64,000 nt of DNA from Archaeoglobaceae archaeon (GCA_027036775.1 JALWDS010000018.1:60248-124247), one strand, 5' to 3'. Shown: positions 34,284 through 44,273, counted from the stretch's first letter. Numbers and translations are program-made. The notes: generated by a model not told the origin, from the sequence alone.

Positions 34284-34870
34284 GACTGCAGTCGGTTGCG
34301 ATCCTTTAAATACTTTAAGACCACGTTGAGAACATCACTCTTAACGGTCTCCAAATCCCTCTCTGCATCTACAACGACGACGTTGTTTTTTATACTTAGA
34401 AATATCTCCCTAACCCTTCTAAGGAAGTCCAGCCTTTCAAACCTCTCCCTTCTTCTATCCTCAATTCTCTTCAAAGCCACCTCCGGGCGGACGTCCAAAA
34501 TTATCACCAAATCGGGCTTGGGAAATCTCTCGTTCAACCTCCTTATGTATTCTATGTCTATTCCCGAGGCTCCCTGATAGGCTACGGTTGAGTAGTAGTA
34601 TCTGTCCATAATGACGATCTTACCACTCTCAAGTGCTGGCAAAACGTTGTTTCTAACGTTCCACTCCCTATCCTTCAAAAAGAGTTCGAGCTCCAAATGG
34701 GGGTTTGACTTTCCACTCCTCAAAAGTTCCCTAACCTTTCTACCGTATTCGCTCTCGGTAGGCTCCTTTAAAAGAACTACGTCGTATCCCCTCCTCCTCA
34801 ACTCTTCGAAGAGATACCTTGCCACGGTGGTTTTCCCAGCCCCGTCTATTCCCTCTATCGCTATCAGCAT
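34268..34870 (-). CDS. tmk: Thymidylate kinase
   Basis: Phosphorylates dTMP to dTDP. 200 residues from ATG 34870, starting MLIAIEGIDGAGKTT with the P-loop at once, then DRYYYSTVAYQG and the lid region RRRERFERLDF. A longer frame to 34927 would translate the adjacent tRNA gene, so it is rejected. It overlaps the DUF4870-like gene by 16 bp and lies 27 bp downstream of tRNA-Glu. Confidence 0.94.
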   Translation of the reverse strand: MLIAIEGIDGAGKTTVARYLFEELRRRGYDVVLLKEPTESEYGRKVRELLRSGKSNPHLELELFLKDREWNVRNNVLPALESGKIVIMDRYYYSTVAYQGASGIDIEYIRRLNERFPKPDLVIILDVRPEVALKRIEDRRRERFERLDFLRRVREIFLSIKNNVVVVDAERDLETVKSDVLNVVLKYLKDRNRLQSCPVG

Positions 34871-34896
34871 CCAACCATCTTCAAAATTTGTTAAAA

Positions 34897-34972
<76 letters not shown>

Positions 34973-35010
34973 TAAAGGTTAAATAGAGAAGGGTGTTTAA
35001 AATCCTTTCG

Positions 35011-36018
<1,008 letters not shown>

Positions 36019-36020
36019 TT

Positions 36021-36028
36021 ATTTAAAT
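36021..36028. promoter_or_regulatory. Palindromic TATA box shared by ilvC and a zinc-ribbon regulator
   Basis: ATTTAAAT lies midway in the 46-bp gap between the ilvC ATG (36000, minus) and the ATG at 36047 (plus). Its centre is 22-25 nt from each, so one symmetric element can explain two leaderless divergent transcripts. No second TATA-like sequence is present in the gap. Confidence 0.6.
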
Positions 36029-36046
36029 CGTTTTCCAATCCTTAGC

Positions 36047-36322
36047 ATGGCTCTGATCGAGGACGTTATAGAGCTACTTGAGAGGGAGGCTTTGACTGCA
36101 AGAGAGATCTGCTACAAGTTGGGTTTGGAGCCTGAAAGAGAAAAGGAAATCTACGCTCTTATGGATAAAATTGCCAAGATCGTCAGGAGAAAGGGGAAGA
36201 GGCTAATGATGATACCTCCGAGATGCAAGAACTGCGGATTCGAGTTCAGCAAGTATAAAGCGACCAAGTGTCCAAGATGTAAGGGCGAGAGGATAGAACC
36301 CGCAAGGTTCACGATCAGATGA
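36047..36322 (+). CDS. Predicted transcriptional regulator with HTH and zinc ribbon
   Basis: 91 residues. The N-terminal half is a winged-helix pattern (EREALTAREICYKLGLEPEREKE, shown in part), followed by a four-cysteine zinc ribbon (CKNCGF and CPRCKG). It fits a small archaeal regulator group (COG3357-like, from memory). The ATG 36047 is about 22 nt after the shared TATA; a longer frame from 35999 would overlap the ilvC start. It may regulate ilvC, which it faces, but that is inference. It overlaps convergent pdaD by 8 bp. Confidence 0.82.
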   Translation: MALIEDVIELLEREALTAREICYKLGLEPEREKEIYALMDKIAKIVRRKGKRLMMIPPRCKNCGFEFSKYKATKCPRCKGERIEPARFTIR

Positions 36323-36794
36323 TGAAAACCGCTGTCGCTACGACGGTGGTGTATTTCTCAACCCTCGCCTTGGCGGTAACGTTAAAAACTTTCGAGGGTT
36401 TAACGTTGAACGCTGTTTCGAGCATGAACCTCGCGTTATCTTCAGCGTATCTCCCAACGTCCTCGTCTTCATCGCAGTAACCCATGTATTCCGTTATGTA
36501 GCCGTTTAGGTTTTTGTCCTCCGGAAGTGCGACTCCTATGCTTGCGTAGATCGTTTTCCCTTCTTCGTTGCTCGTAAACTTCGCCATAACGCAAAAGACT
36601 ATCTGCCCGGGCTTCAACTCCTTCAACCCCTCCTCTCTGCTGACTTCGATACAGTTCGGTGGGTATATGCTACTGACCGGAACGAGGTTAAACTTCTCTA
36701 TTCCGGCGTCTCTCAAGGCCAATTCGAAGCTGACGAGTGCATCTTCATGCCTTCCAACTCCCTTCGTGAAGAACACCTTTTTCGGTAGGAGCAT
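36315..36794 (-). CDS. pdaD: Pyruvoyl-dependent arginine decarboxylase
   Basis: Makes agmatine from arginine, the entry to archaeal polyamine synthesis. The 159-residue proenzyme cleaves itself at a serine pair, seen in PVSSIYPP near residue 45, and the second serine becomes the pyruvoyl group. KVFFTKGVGRHEDALVSFE precedes it. The start is ATG 36794, about 30 nt after TTTAAATA on the minus strand; an upstream TTG is less likely. It pairs functionally with bpsA at 54.8 kb and deoxyhypusine synthase. Confidence 0.93.
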   Translation of the reverse strand: MLLPKKVFFTKGVGRHEDALVSFELALRDAGIEKFNLVPVSSIYPPNCIEVSREEGLKELKPGQIVFCVMAKFTSNEEGKTIYASIGVALPEDKNLNGYITEYMGYCDEDEDVGRYAEDNARFMLETAFNVKPSKVFNVTAKARVEKYTTVVATAVFII

Positions 36795-36839
36795 CAAACC
36801 GATAACGCTCAAAATCGATATTTAAAGGTTTTTAGAGTA

Positions 36840-37144
36840 TCCCTATGGGTGACGGGTAGATCGGTTTCGAATCCGTATTCTTTAAGGAACTTTTTTAAAT
36901 TTTCTATCCAAACTCAAAGCCTTTATTCCGAGTCTTTTTGCGGTTGCGCAAAGTAGAGCATCAAATACATCGTTCCAACCCAGTTTAATAGAGTTGTATG
37001 CGAAGTCATCGCCTTCTGGTGGGATTAAGTTAATTTTACCGCCGAAAATTATCGAATTGAAGCCTTCCACAGCCTCTTCAGGAAGGTAGCATAAGCCTCG
37101 GCCACCGTTGCCGGGATAATTCTCGAGTAGATAAATTCTGTCAT
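36840..37144 (-). pseudogene. PIN-domain toxin (VapC-like) pseudogene
   Basis: Three frames together give a PIN-domain pattern: ATG 37144 leads to PATVAEAYATFLKRL; near 37065 the frame changes to VEGFNSII and then LGWNDVFDALLCATAKRL and LSLDRKFKK; in a run of six A (near 36893) it changes again to FLKEYGF. The N-terminal catalytic strand is missing. Two frameshifts and no antitoxin gene point to a decayed VapC. It opens a low-gene island from 36.8 to 38.7 kb. Confidence 0.65.
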
Positions 37145-37224
37145 CGCTTTAAGAGATTGTGAAAAACGTTTTCAGAGCGTTATAAGCCTTCGGTATTGTA
37201 ACGTCAAAAGCTTTATAAAGGGAT

Positions 37225-37256
37225 GTAGCCCTATCTTAGAGTAGCCCTATCTTAGA
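37225..37256. repeat. Exact tandem 16-bp repeat
   Basis: GTAGCCCTATCTTAGA occurs twice without spacing (37225-37240 and 37241-37256). It lies just after CTTTATAAAG (37211-37219), a TATA-like element for the plus strand, and at the edge of the IS200/IS605-like remnant. It could be a duplication made during insertion or excision, or a slippage product. Confidence 0.8.
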
Positions 37257-37371
37257 TAAGCCCCACCCAAGATGTGGGAAGGGAAAGCCCAAAAGGGTGG
37301 AGCTTCGGCAAAATAGATGTGCGGAGTTCCGTTCCCCGCGAAAGCCCTCCAATGAAGACGGGAGGAGGGAA

Positions 37372-37419
37372 GGTTCTCCGCTACTTTTGTGACTTTTGTT
37401 GCATTCGTAGCGGAGAACC
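37372..37419. repeat. Perfect 13-bp inverted repeat with 22-nt loop
   Basis: GGTTCTCCGCTAC (37372-37384) and GTAGCGGAGAACC (37407-37419) are exact complements. The arms are GC-rich in an otherwise AT-rich gap and would fold into a stable hairpin in RNA or single-stranded DNA. It borders the IS-like remnant. Confidence 0.8.
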
Positions 37420-37491
37420 AGAACGGTGCGTCTAACATCCTTACTATCCTCTTAGAGCAAACGTTTTCAAGTTAAAGTCGGAACCGCAATT

Positions 37492-38612
37492 ATGGGAATA
37501 ATAATTCCGAGAATGGAGGTGCACGAAATTGAGAAGAAGGGGTGGATTCTGCTATACGGCAGAAGGAAGGTTGGCAAAACTTTTCTCGTTAGGAACTTCG
37601 TAAAATACACGCACTACTTTTTCGTGGAGAGAGCTGGACCGATTTTGATGGAAACGGATCACGGCTTTAAAACCATAGACTACGAGACTTTCAAAACACT
37701 AATTTACGAATTACTCAAGAATGATAGAAACGTTATAGTCGTGGATGAGTTTCAAAGGCTACCAGAAGACTTTATAGACCTACTACACTTTGCCAAGGAA
37801 AAGAGTGCTAAGCTAATTTTGCTCGGATCGAGCATGAGAGTATTAAAGAACGTTTTGTCAGCGAGAAGTCCCCTTTTAGGCTTGGTAAGGCCAGTTAAAC
37901 TCGACTTGATAAGACCTTCAGACATGCTGAAAGTGTTCAATGATGTTGAGGAACTTGTCTTCCTAAGGGATCCTTGGCTGATTCAGTTCTACGATGGGAA
38001 TGTAAGAGATGCCGTAAAGGCTGGATTTGCGAGCGTTAGGGGTCTTGTCGGAGAAATATTCCTCGAAGAGGATAGGGAGCTAACGGAAACTTATGAGGGG
38101 ATATTGAGAGCTTTAGCTGTAGGAAACGTTTTTCCCAAGGACATTGCAAGTTTTCTTGGTAAAACCTCAAGTGACGTCAAATCCTTCCTTTCAAACCTTC
38201 TGGAAATGGGACTCGTGAAAAGAATAAAAGTATAAAGAAAAAGTGGATCTATAAGATTGCCTCACCCGTGATGGATCTCTTCTACTACCTCGATACAAAA
38301 TACGGCATATCGGAGCTGAATATGGATAACAAGACTTTTGAACGGGTTTATACGGAAAAACTATCAAAATACTTCGAGGATTTCGTGAGAACAGCTCTAT
38401 CTGAAAAATACGGTGGAGAGGAAGAGGTCATGCTTTCTCCAGGGGTGGATGCCATTATAACCGTAAGGGGTAAAGCGGTATGTTGTGCTGAAGTGAAAAT
38501 GAGAGCTGGAAAGAAAGACTTAGAGTTACTTAGATCGAAAACGTCTAACTTGGATTGCGACAAGTTGGTAATCGATGCTAATACTATTGTTTATCTGTTT
38601 AAGTCGAAGTAA
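37492..38612 (+). pseudogene. Frameshifted archaeal P-loop ATPase with DUF234 domain
   Basis: The first frame (37492-38235) holds Walker A YGRRKVGKT near residue 31, Walker B IVVDEFQRLP, the sensor LLGSSMRVL, and a winged helix (PKDIASFLGKTSSDV). It stops at TAA 38233. The continuation KEKKWIYKIASPVMDL is in the next frame and leads into the DUF234 nuclease-like tail (LSPGVDAIITV, CAEVKMR) ending at 38612. One base was lost or gained near 38235. The N-terminal lid is also shorter than usual. These ATPases are common accessory genes in archaea. Probably inactive; a split two-protein product is possible. Confidence 0.75.
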
Positions 38613-38656
38613 CTTTCTTTTAGTCGCCAGCATCCAAAACACATTCGATCGCAAAC

Positions 38657-38745
38657 GATAAATAGTCTTGATGTCAAGTAGGGATACCGCCGTTACGGCT
38701 GGAGAGGGTATAGGCCCGCAATGAAGTGCCGTCGGCAAGCCGCCA
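38657..38745 (+). ncRNA. Possible structured leader RNA of lemA
   Basis: A TATA (GATAAATA, near 38657-38664) predicts a start near 38681. The next 60 nt are GC-rich and foldable: GGG (38681-38683) with CCC (38715-38717), ATACC (38684-38688) with GGTAT (38707-38711), an inner hairpin GCCG-TTA-CGGC, and then TGCCG-T-CGGCA (38727-38737). The lemA Shine-Dalgarno follows at 38754. It matches no riboswitch I know. A short frame inside it (17 codons from 38671) would start before the predicted RNA, so I do not favour it. It may be a regulatory leader or a separate small RNA. Confidence 0.4.
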
Positions 38746-38764
38746 ATTACACAAGGTGATGTTC

Positions 38765-39334
38765 ATGATTTGGACGGTCTTGATACTCTCAATTCTGATA
38801 GCGATAATTGCAACCGCATTCTCTCTAACTATCACGCTAAACTACAACAGATTTCAGCAGTTGAAAAACGGAGCCGAAGCTACACTGAATCAGATAAGGG
38901 TCGCTTTGAAGAAGAGGCTTGATCTAACGAACGAACTCCTCGAAAGCGTCAAGAGTTACGCGAGGTTCGAGAGAGAAACCCTTGAAAAGATAGTAGATAT
39001 GAGAACTAAGGTTTTGGAAGTTGTTAACGTGAAGGATGTGGAAAAGATCGAGAGGGATTCGAGGAGGATTCTTGGCAACGTTTTGGTTGCGGTTGAGAAC
39101 TACCCAGACCTAAAAACTTCTCAAACGGTTCAGGAGCTAATAAGTGCCATTAGAGAGGTTGAAGACGAGATTGCGAGGCACAGATACACCTACAACAACA
39201 TAGTTCAGGAGTTCAACACCAAGATAGATACCGTTCCGTCAAACCTCGTGGCGAGGATATTCGGATTCAATAAGATGCCCTACTTGGAGTTGGAGGATGT
39301 CGATGTGAGACCCAAACTGGAGTGGAGAGTATGA
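38765..39334 (+). CDS. lemA: LemA family protein
   Basis: 189 residues: an N-terminal transmembrane helix, then the long helical bundle typical of LemA ([20 protein letters not shown], shown in part; [42 protein letters not shown]). The start is ATG 38765 with AAGGTGAT about 5 nt before; upstream in-frame starts would run into the structured leader. LemA is a membrane protein of unknown function, very often next to DUF2207 proteins, as here (ATGA overlap). Confidence 0.9.
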   Translation: MIWTVLILSILIAIIATAFSLTITLNYNRFQQLKNGAEATLNQIRVALKKRLDLTNELLESVKSYARFERETLEKIVDMRTKVLEVVNVKDVEKIERDSRRILGNVLVAVENYPDLKTSQTVQELISAIREVEDEIARHRYTYNNIVQEFNTKIDTVPSNLVARIFGFNKMPYLELEDVDVRPKLEWRV

Positions 39335-41100
39335 GCGAGCTTAGGGATTTAATAAAACTGATAGTTTTGGTCACATTAATAGGTGTTCTGGGTGTAGCTT
39401 TAACTCAAGTCGCCAAATCGATTCGATACGGTGGAGACTTAACGGTCGATTACACTGCAAACCTTACGATCTCGAAAGTTTTACTCCTTCAAGAGTCCTA
39501 CGTTTACCACGTCAAAGCTTACAGATACAAGATGCTCTACAGGGTTTGGAATGACCCTTTAACCTTAAAGAAGGAAAACTTTCCGTGCATAGTCCTTAGA
39601 GGCGTCGGTAATAGTGCGAGAGACATCATATACGTTAAGGATTACTACGGGCGTGTGCACGTTTCAAATCCAGTTGCGTTAGATTTGGTTGAGAGGTTGG
39701 CCGAAAGGAACGAGATCGGTATAGTTTGCTCTCAATATCTGGAGAGCGGTAAGTTCTTTAACATCGGAGATTACAGTTTAAACGCTCTCTACGAGATATA
39801 TCCACCCATCCAGACCGACGGTAGGTTCGATCACGTGAACCTGAAGTTGGCGAGTAATCACGCTCCGTATCCTTCGGTTAAGATATTCATCTACGATCCG
39901 AACCGCTCCGTTTTGAAGGTCTATCCTCACATGGACGATTTCAGGTTGAGGAGGGTTGAGGATGGCTGGACGATTGAAGGCAGATCGGCTGGTTTGGTTG
40001 AAGTGGAGTTAATACTAAGGCACGGAGCTATCGAAGGATTCTACCAGAACGTTTCGAACGTTTTGGACTTAACCGAGATGGCAAACGCCCCTTACTACAT
40101 CAAGGAAAACGTGTCCAAAGTCCTCGAAATCTTCTACACCACAGTTGTTCTGGGATTTCCTTTGATTGTTCTCCTCGTTTACAAAAGATACGGTAGGGAG
40201 AAGCCGTTTGTCGTCCCAGAATACTTGAGCTACGTCCCGAATCCGAACAGAAAGCCTTGGACCGTCAACGTGGTGTTTACTGGAGATGCCATGAGAGGTG
40301 ATAAAAACGCCTTCTTCGCAACTCTTTTGGATTTATACAGAAGGGGAGCGATAGATGTAGAGCCATACGAGGTTAGAGGTTTGGTTAAAAGTAGGAGGGA
40401 GTTGAGGATAAGGATTTTGGATAAGGGTAAGTTCGACTTGAAAGACGTTTACGAGTATAGGGTTTTGAGGTTCATTGAAAGGTATTCGGAAAACGATGTT
40501 CTCGACACGAGAAGGCTCAGGGAAATTGCGAGAAACAGAAAGATGTCGGATATGCTATCCATAGATTTGAGGGACCTTCTAAATTGGAGGGATGCGAGGT
40601 TTACAAGGCAATTCGTGGAAACTAAGGGTAAGAAAATCTTTCACGGCCTGACCCTTGCGTTCTTAATTCTAACGTTTCTGAACCTTGCGATACGTGGCGA
40701 TCTGGCGATTCTAACCCTAACACTCCTTGCACAATCCCTGTGCTGTTCTCTGTCTCCATCACAGCTTTTGGGGAGGTGGAAGGAAGACTACTATAGGGAG
40801 AAGCTTGAGTGGGAATCCTTTAGGAGGTTCCTATCCAACTTGGCGATGATAAAGAAATACGCCCCAGAGGACGTGAGGGTTTGGAAGGAATGGTTGGTTT
40901 ACGGAACCGCCTTGGGTGTTGGAGATAGGGTTGTCGAGGCCATGAAGAGCTTTAACATTGAGATTCCAGAGGTCAGATTTTACAGTTACTACCCCGTTTT
41001 CGTCACGACATACAGAACATCTATTAGAGCTTCTTCAAGCTCTGGAGGTGGATTCGGTGCTGGAGGGGGATTCGGAGGGGGTGGTGCTGGAGGGCGTTAG
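39331..41100 (+). CDS. DUF2207 membrane protein
   Basis: 589 residues: N-terminal membrane helix, an extracellular beta-rich domain to about 240, a second helix near 270, a cytoplasmic part, a pair of helices near 440-480, and a glycine-rich tail ([17 protein letters not shown]). This is the architecture of DUF2207 proteins, which pair with LemA. The ATG at 39331 overlaps the lemA stop. The function is unknown; the pair may act in envelope stress or protein turnover, which is speculation. Confidence 0.88.
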   Translation: MSELRDLIKLIVLVTLIGVLGVALTQVAKSIRYGGDLTVDYTANLTISKVLLLQESYVYHVKAYRYKMLYRVWNDPLTLKKENFPCIVLRGVGNSARDIIYVKDYYGRVHVSNPVALDLVERLAERNEIGIVCSQYLESGKFFNIGDYSLNALYEIYPPIQTDGRFDHVNLKLASNHAPYPSVKIFIYDPNRSVLKVYPHMDDFRLRRVEDGWTIEGRSAGLVEVELILRHGAIEGFYQNVSNVLDLTEMANAPYYIKENVSKVLEIFYTTVVLGFPLIVLLVYKRYGREKPFVVPEYLSYVPNPNRKPWTVNVVFTGDAMRGDKNAFFATLLDLYRRGAIDVEPYEVRGLVKSRRELRIRILDKGKFDLKDVYEYRVLRFIERYSENDVLDTRRLREIARNRKMSDMLSIDLRDLLNWRDARFTRQFVETKGKKIFHGLTLAFLILTFLNLAIRGDLAILTLTLLAQSLCCSLSPSQLLGRWKEDYYREKLEWESFRRFLSNLAMIKKYAPEDVRVWKEWLVYGTALGVGDRVVEAMKSFNIEIPEVRFYSYYPVFVTTYRTSIRASSSSGGGFGAGGGFGGGGAGGR

Positions 41101-41130
41101 TTTTAAATACTTGTTAACTTCAATCTGGTC

Positions 41131-41742
41131 ATGGTTAACAAGTATCTCAGATTCACGTTATCGTGTGCCCTCGCTGTTTTAACCGCGATAACTTCCCAAA
41201 TCAAGTTTTACGTAGGAGCGATACCCTACACCTTCCAAAACTTCGCGGTGATACTTTCAGGCTTGATTTTGGGTAGATACGGATTTCTACCCCAGCTGAT
41301 ATACTTGGGAACGATAGCCTTGGGATTTCCAGCGAGTGCGAGGGGAGGTGGAATCGGAGTTCTATTCGGATACACCGCTGGTTACCTCTGGATGTTTCCA
41401 GTTTCCGCCTTTTTAATGGGACTGATAAGGGAGAGGGTTTGGAGGAGGGGAACCTTTAGGGAGTTGGTTCTCCTCTGGATCGGAAGTGTAGTTGCTGTAA
41501 TACCCCTCTACTTGGTCGGATTCTACGTCTTCTGGATTTGGGTGAATGGAAGTGGTGGGCTTTTGCAGTGGTGTTTAAAGGTGGTTAAGAGCTTCGGATT
41601 GAACTTGAATCCGTTCTGGGCTACCTTCTTTGCAAGCGTGATGATTTTCGTTCCCCAAGACATCTTCATGGATCACGTCTTCGCAATTATAGTTTTCAAG
41701 CACGTCCACAGATTTTTGAAGGAGAGGGGTTATGAGATTTAA
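41131..41742 (+). CDS. bioY: Biotin transporter S component BioY
   Basis: 203 residues with six hydrophobic helices and BioY features: IPYTFQNFAVILSGLILGRYGF, GTIALGFPASARGGGIG, and a C-terminal PQDIFMDHVFAI. It binds biotin in the membrane and is powered by the ECF module encoded next (overlap of 11 bp). TATA (TTTAAATACTT, near 41103) lies about 25 nt from the ATG, suggesting a leaderless mRNA. Confidence 0.92.
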   Translation: MVNKYLRFTLSCALAVLTAITSQIKFYVGAIPYTFQNFAVILSGLILGRYGFLPQLIYLGTIALGFPASARGGGIGVLFGYTAGYLWMFPVSAFLMGLIRERVWRRGTFRELVLLWIGSVVAVIPLYLVGFYVFWIWVNGSGGLLQWCLKVVKSFGLNLNPFWATFFASVMIFVPQDIFMDHVFAIIVFKHVHRFLKERGYEI

Positions 41743-42739
41743 GAACGTCTGGTTTAGGGACGTTTTAAAGGGGATCGACTTGGAAGGTGAAAGGATTTTC
41801 GTTTGCGGATACAACGGATCTGGTAAAACAACGCTTTTGAAGATAGCATCCCACCTCCTGAAGCCCGATAGGGGGGAGGTTGAGGGAAAGGCCACGTATG
41901 TCCCTCAAAACGTCGATGACTACATACTCTTCAACACGGTGAAGGGTGAAATACTGATTCAGGCGGAGCATTCCGGAGTGGATACCGATAGGGCTTTAAG
42001 GATCGCGAGGGGTTTGGGTCTTGAGGTTGAAAAGAGAACTGATAACCTTTCGGATGGTGAAAAGAGGCTTCTGACCATCGCTTTGGCACTGATAAAGGGG
42101 GATAGCTTGGCTTTAGATGAGCCATTTGCCAACCTCCATCCATCGGTAGCCAAGAATATACTGAAGATTTTGAAGAGATACGAGTTTTTGATAGCGGAAA
42201 ACAGGCTTGAGTTCTGCAGAGATTTCTTTTGGCTCGAAAACGGTAAAATCTCCGATCCGCCGAACTTCGAGTTCGAAGTTCCGAAGTGTGATCTGGGCGA
42301 AGTCGTTCTGAGGGTGGAAAACCTAACGTTCGGTTACGAGAAACCCCTGTTTAAGGACTTGAGTTTTGAGGTAAGGAGAGGGGAGATTGTTGCAATAGTC
42401 GGGATGAACGGTTGCGGTAAAACGACACTTTTGAAGGTGGTGGCTGGTTTTTTGAAACCTTGGAGCGGAGAAGTGACAGTGAAGGGCAGAATTGGAGTGT
42501 GCCTTTCGAATCCTTTCTATCACGTTCAGGAACCTTTGAGCTTTGGACAGGCTAAGGTTAAGGCGATAAAGATGGCTTTGAAGGGAGACGTCGTTCTCTT
42601 GGACGAACCTACCGCTGGTTTGGACGTTAAGAGGAAGTTCGAAGTTTTGAAGGCTTTGAGGAGGATGAGAAAAACCGCTTTGATGGCAACTCACGACCAT
42701 GAGATACTCGAATTCTGCGACGACGTCATCGAGATTTGA
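41732..42739 (+). CDS. ECF transporter ATPase, two ABC domains in one chain
   Basis: 335 residues carrying two compact ATPase domains. The first (1-about 185) has Walker A CGYNGSGKTT, signature NLSDGEKR and Walker B DSLALDEP; the second (about 190-335) has VGMNGCGKTT, a degenerate signature LSFGQAKVKA, and VVLLDEPTAG. Fusion of EcfA1 and EcfA2 in so short a chain is unusual, since each domain is well below the usual 220-270 residues. The bioY and EcfT genes flank it, giving a complete biotin importer. Confidence 0.9.
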   Translation: MRFKNVWFRDVLKGIDLEGERIFVCGYNGSGKTTLLKIASHLLKPDRGEVEGKATYVPQNVDDYILFNTVKGEILIQAEHSGVDTDRALRIARGLGLEVEKRTDNLSDGEKRLLTIALALIKGDSLALDEPFANLHPSVAKNILKILKRYEFLIAENRLEFCRDFFWLENGKISDPPNFEFEVPKCDLGEVVLRVENLTFGYEKPLFKDLSFEVRRGEIVAIVGMNGCGKTTLLKVVAGFLKPWSGEVTVKGRIGVCLSNPFYHVQEPLSFGQAKVKAIKMALKGDVVLLDEPTAGLDVKRKFEVLKALRRMRKTALMATHDHEILEFCDDVIEI

Positions 42740-43325
42740 ACCGAGAACACTCTTGATTTCTGTCCTTCTGCTCAGCCTATCCCTTACGAGCTTTAAACCC
42801 TCAATAGCCCTCATAGTTTTGGTAGTTTCGACGACGTTCAACATCAAAAAGATAGGGGCCTTCAAGGCGTTTTTACCCGTAGTTCTCTCCTACCTTGCCC
42901 TCTCAACAATATTCGGAGGGATACAAAAGTTTCCCACCTTCGTCTCCCTCATCTCCCTTTCCCTGTTTCTCACCGACGTGAACGTCGAAGAACTTATCTC
43001 CGCCCTAACGTTCTTCAAAATCCCTCCAAAGTTCGCATACTCCATTGCCGTATCCGTAAGGTTCTTCCAAAACGTTTTGAGGGATTTCGAGGACTTGAGA
43101 CATCTCAAGAGGTTCGAGGGTTTCGGCCATTTGGAGCTACTCAAGAGGTTGACGAACTTGGTAGTTCTTAAGGCCATCGCAATGGCGGAAAGCATGGAGT
43201 CGAGGGGAATAAAACTGAACAGAGGTGTTAGGATTCTCAGAAGGCCGAAGAAGATGGATATTGTATTACTTTTGATTTCGTTCTCGGTTTTTATCCTGAG
43301 TTTTGACGCCGGGACGGGGATTTGA
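42699..43325 (+). CDS. ECF transporter transmembrane component EcfT
   Basis: 208 residues with four or five membrane helices and the coupling motif AMAESMESRGI near 165 (the A-R-G type EcfT signature), preceded by FFQNVLRDFEDLR. The annotated start overlaps the ATPase gene by 41 bp; a TTG at 42753 would shorten the N-terminus. The last 19 bp, including the stop, overlap the 3' end of tRNA-Ser on the other strand. Confidence 0.88.
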   Translation: MRYSNSATTSSRFEPRTLLISVLLLSLSLTSFKPSIALIVLVVSTTFNIKKIGAFKAFLPVVLSYLALSTIFGGIQKFPTFVSLISLSLFLTDVNVEELISALTFFKIPPKFAYSIAVSVRFFQNVLRDFEDLRHLKRFEGFGHLELLKRLTNLVVLKAIAMAESMESRGIKLNRGVRILRRPKKMDIVLLLISFSVFILSFDAGTGI

Positions 43326-43388
43326 ACCCCGGAGCCCCGAAGGGCACGGGCTCTCCAGGCCCGCGCAGTGCCACTCTGCAATCCCGGC
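43307..43388 (-). tRNA. tRNA-Ser (GGA anticodon)
   Basis: An 82-nt type II tRNA on the minus strand: acceptor GCCGGGA/TCCCGGC, anticodon stem CGGGC/GCCCG with loop CTGGAGA (anticodon GGA), a long variable arm around CCCTTCGGGG, and T arm GGGGTTCAAATCCCC. The discriminator is G, as expected for tRNA-Ser, and CCA is not encoded. Its 3' end overlaps the ecfT stop on the opposite strand. Confidence 0.96.
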
Positions 43389-43436
43389 ACTCAAATGTTA
43401 TCGGTAGTCTTTAAAACCTTTTGGATGATTGAAGGC

Positions 43437-44273
43437 ATGGAGTTCGTTAAGATGCACGGTAACGGTAACGACTTCGTTTTGATAGACGAGTTTGACGGCG
43501 TTAAAGTTCCAGAGGAGAATAAACCAGATTTCGTAAGGGCCCTATGCGATAGGAGGTTTGGAGTTGGGGGAGATGGGGCAATATTCGTTCAAAGATCGAA
43601 AGTTGCGGATGCGAAGTTCGTTTTCTACAACAACGATGGAAGTAAAGCGGAGATGTGCGGGAACGGGATAAGGTGCTTCGCAAGGTATATAGTCGAGAGG
43701 GGTTACGCGAAGGAGGGTAGGATTAGGGTCGAAACGCTTGCTGGAACGATGGACTTGGACGTTTGGTTCGATGGAAGGTGGTGGATAAGGGTGAACATGG
43801 GAAAACCCAAGTTTGGAAGGGAAGTTCCCGCTTTGAAGGACGTTTGGGGTGAGGTCTTTAAAATAGACGGGAGGGAGTTCAAGGTTTACGCTGTCAACAC
43901 CGGTGTCCCTCACGCGGTGGTTTTTGTAGATGACTTCGAATTCGACTTTTACGGGGTTGCAAGAGCAATCAGGTATAGCGACCTCTTTCCAGAGGGAACG
44001 AACGTAAACTTCGCAAGGGTTTTGAATAGGAGGAGGGTCTTCGTTAGGACTTACGAGAGGGGTGTTGAGGACGAAACCCTCAGCTGTGGAACCGGGAGTT
44101 GTGCTGTCGTAGTTGTTGGAAATCGGTTGGGGATTCTCGACAACGTCGTCGAGGTTCAAACGAGGGGAGGGATGTTAAAAATAGAGGTTGACGATGAGAT
44201 AAAGATGGTAGGCTCCGCGACGAAGGTTTTCGAAGGCAGACTTTTGGAGTTAGACTCTGAAAACTTCGGATGA
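43437..44273 (+). CDS. dapF: Diaminopimelate epimerase
   Basis: Converts LL- to meso-diaminopimelate for lysine synthesis. 278 residues with both catalytic cysteines: EMCGNGIRCF and LSCGTGSCAV. The N-terminal FVKMHGNGNDFVLID sets the start at ATG 43437, about 25 nt after TTTAAAAC (near 43410); the longer frame from 43368 would translate the tRNA gene. It overlaps the convergent flavin reductase gene by 24 bp. Confidence 0.95.
   Translation: MEFVKMHGNGNDFVLIDEFDGVKVPEENKPDFVRALCDRRFGVGGDGAIFVQRSKVADAKFVFYNNDGSKAEMCGNGIRCFARYIVERGYAKEGRIRVETLAGTMDLDVWFDGRWWIRVNMGKPKFGREVPALKDVWGEVFKIDGREFKVYAVNTGVPHAVVFVDDFEFDFYGVARAIRYSDLFPEGTNVNFARVLNRRRVFVRTYERGVEDETLSCGTGSCAVVVVGNRLGILDNVVEVQTRGGMLKIEVDDEIKMVGSATKVFEGRLLELDSENFG

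Larger units (their letters stand above)
37225..37438 (-). mobile_element. Remnant of an IS200/IS605-type tnpB 3' end
   Basis: The stretch 37161-37491 has no intact gene. On the minus strand a 63-codon open frame ends in EAPPFWAFPSHILGGAYLR, resembling the variable tails of TnpB proteins, and its stop lies in a small hairpin (TATC-TAA-GATA). Before that lies a long stem, AAGCTCCACCC with GGGTGGGGCTT. In this family the 3' end of tnpB also encodes the guide RNA scaffold. No RuvC motif or other tnpB body is present. An alternative is a plus-strand structured RNA starting near 37240 from the TATA at 37211. Assignment is tentative. Confidence 0.4.

Noticed and set aside
37225..37256. CRISPR array
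   Set aside because: Only two repeats without spacers, and no cas genes in the window.
43368..43436. Longer N-terminus for dapF
   Set aside because: It would translate the complement of tRNA-Ser; the conserved start and TATA distance support ATG 43437.
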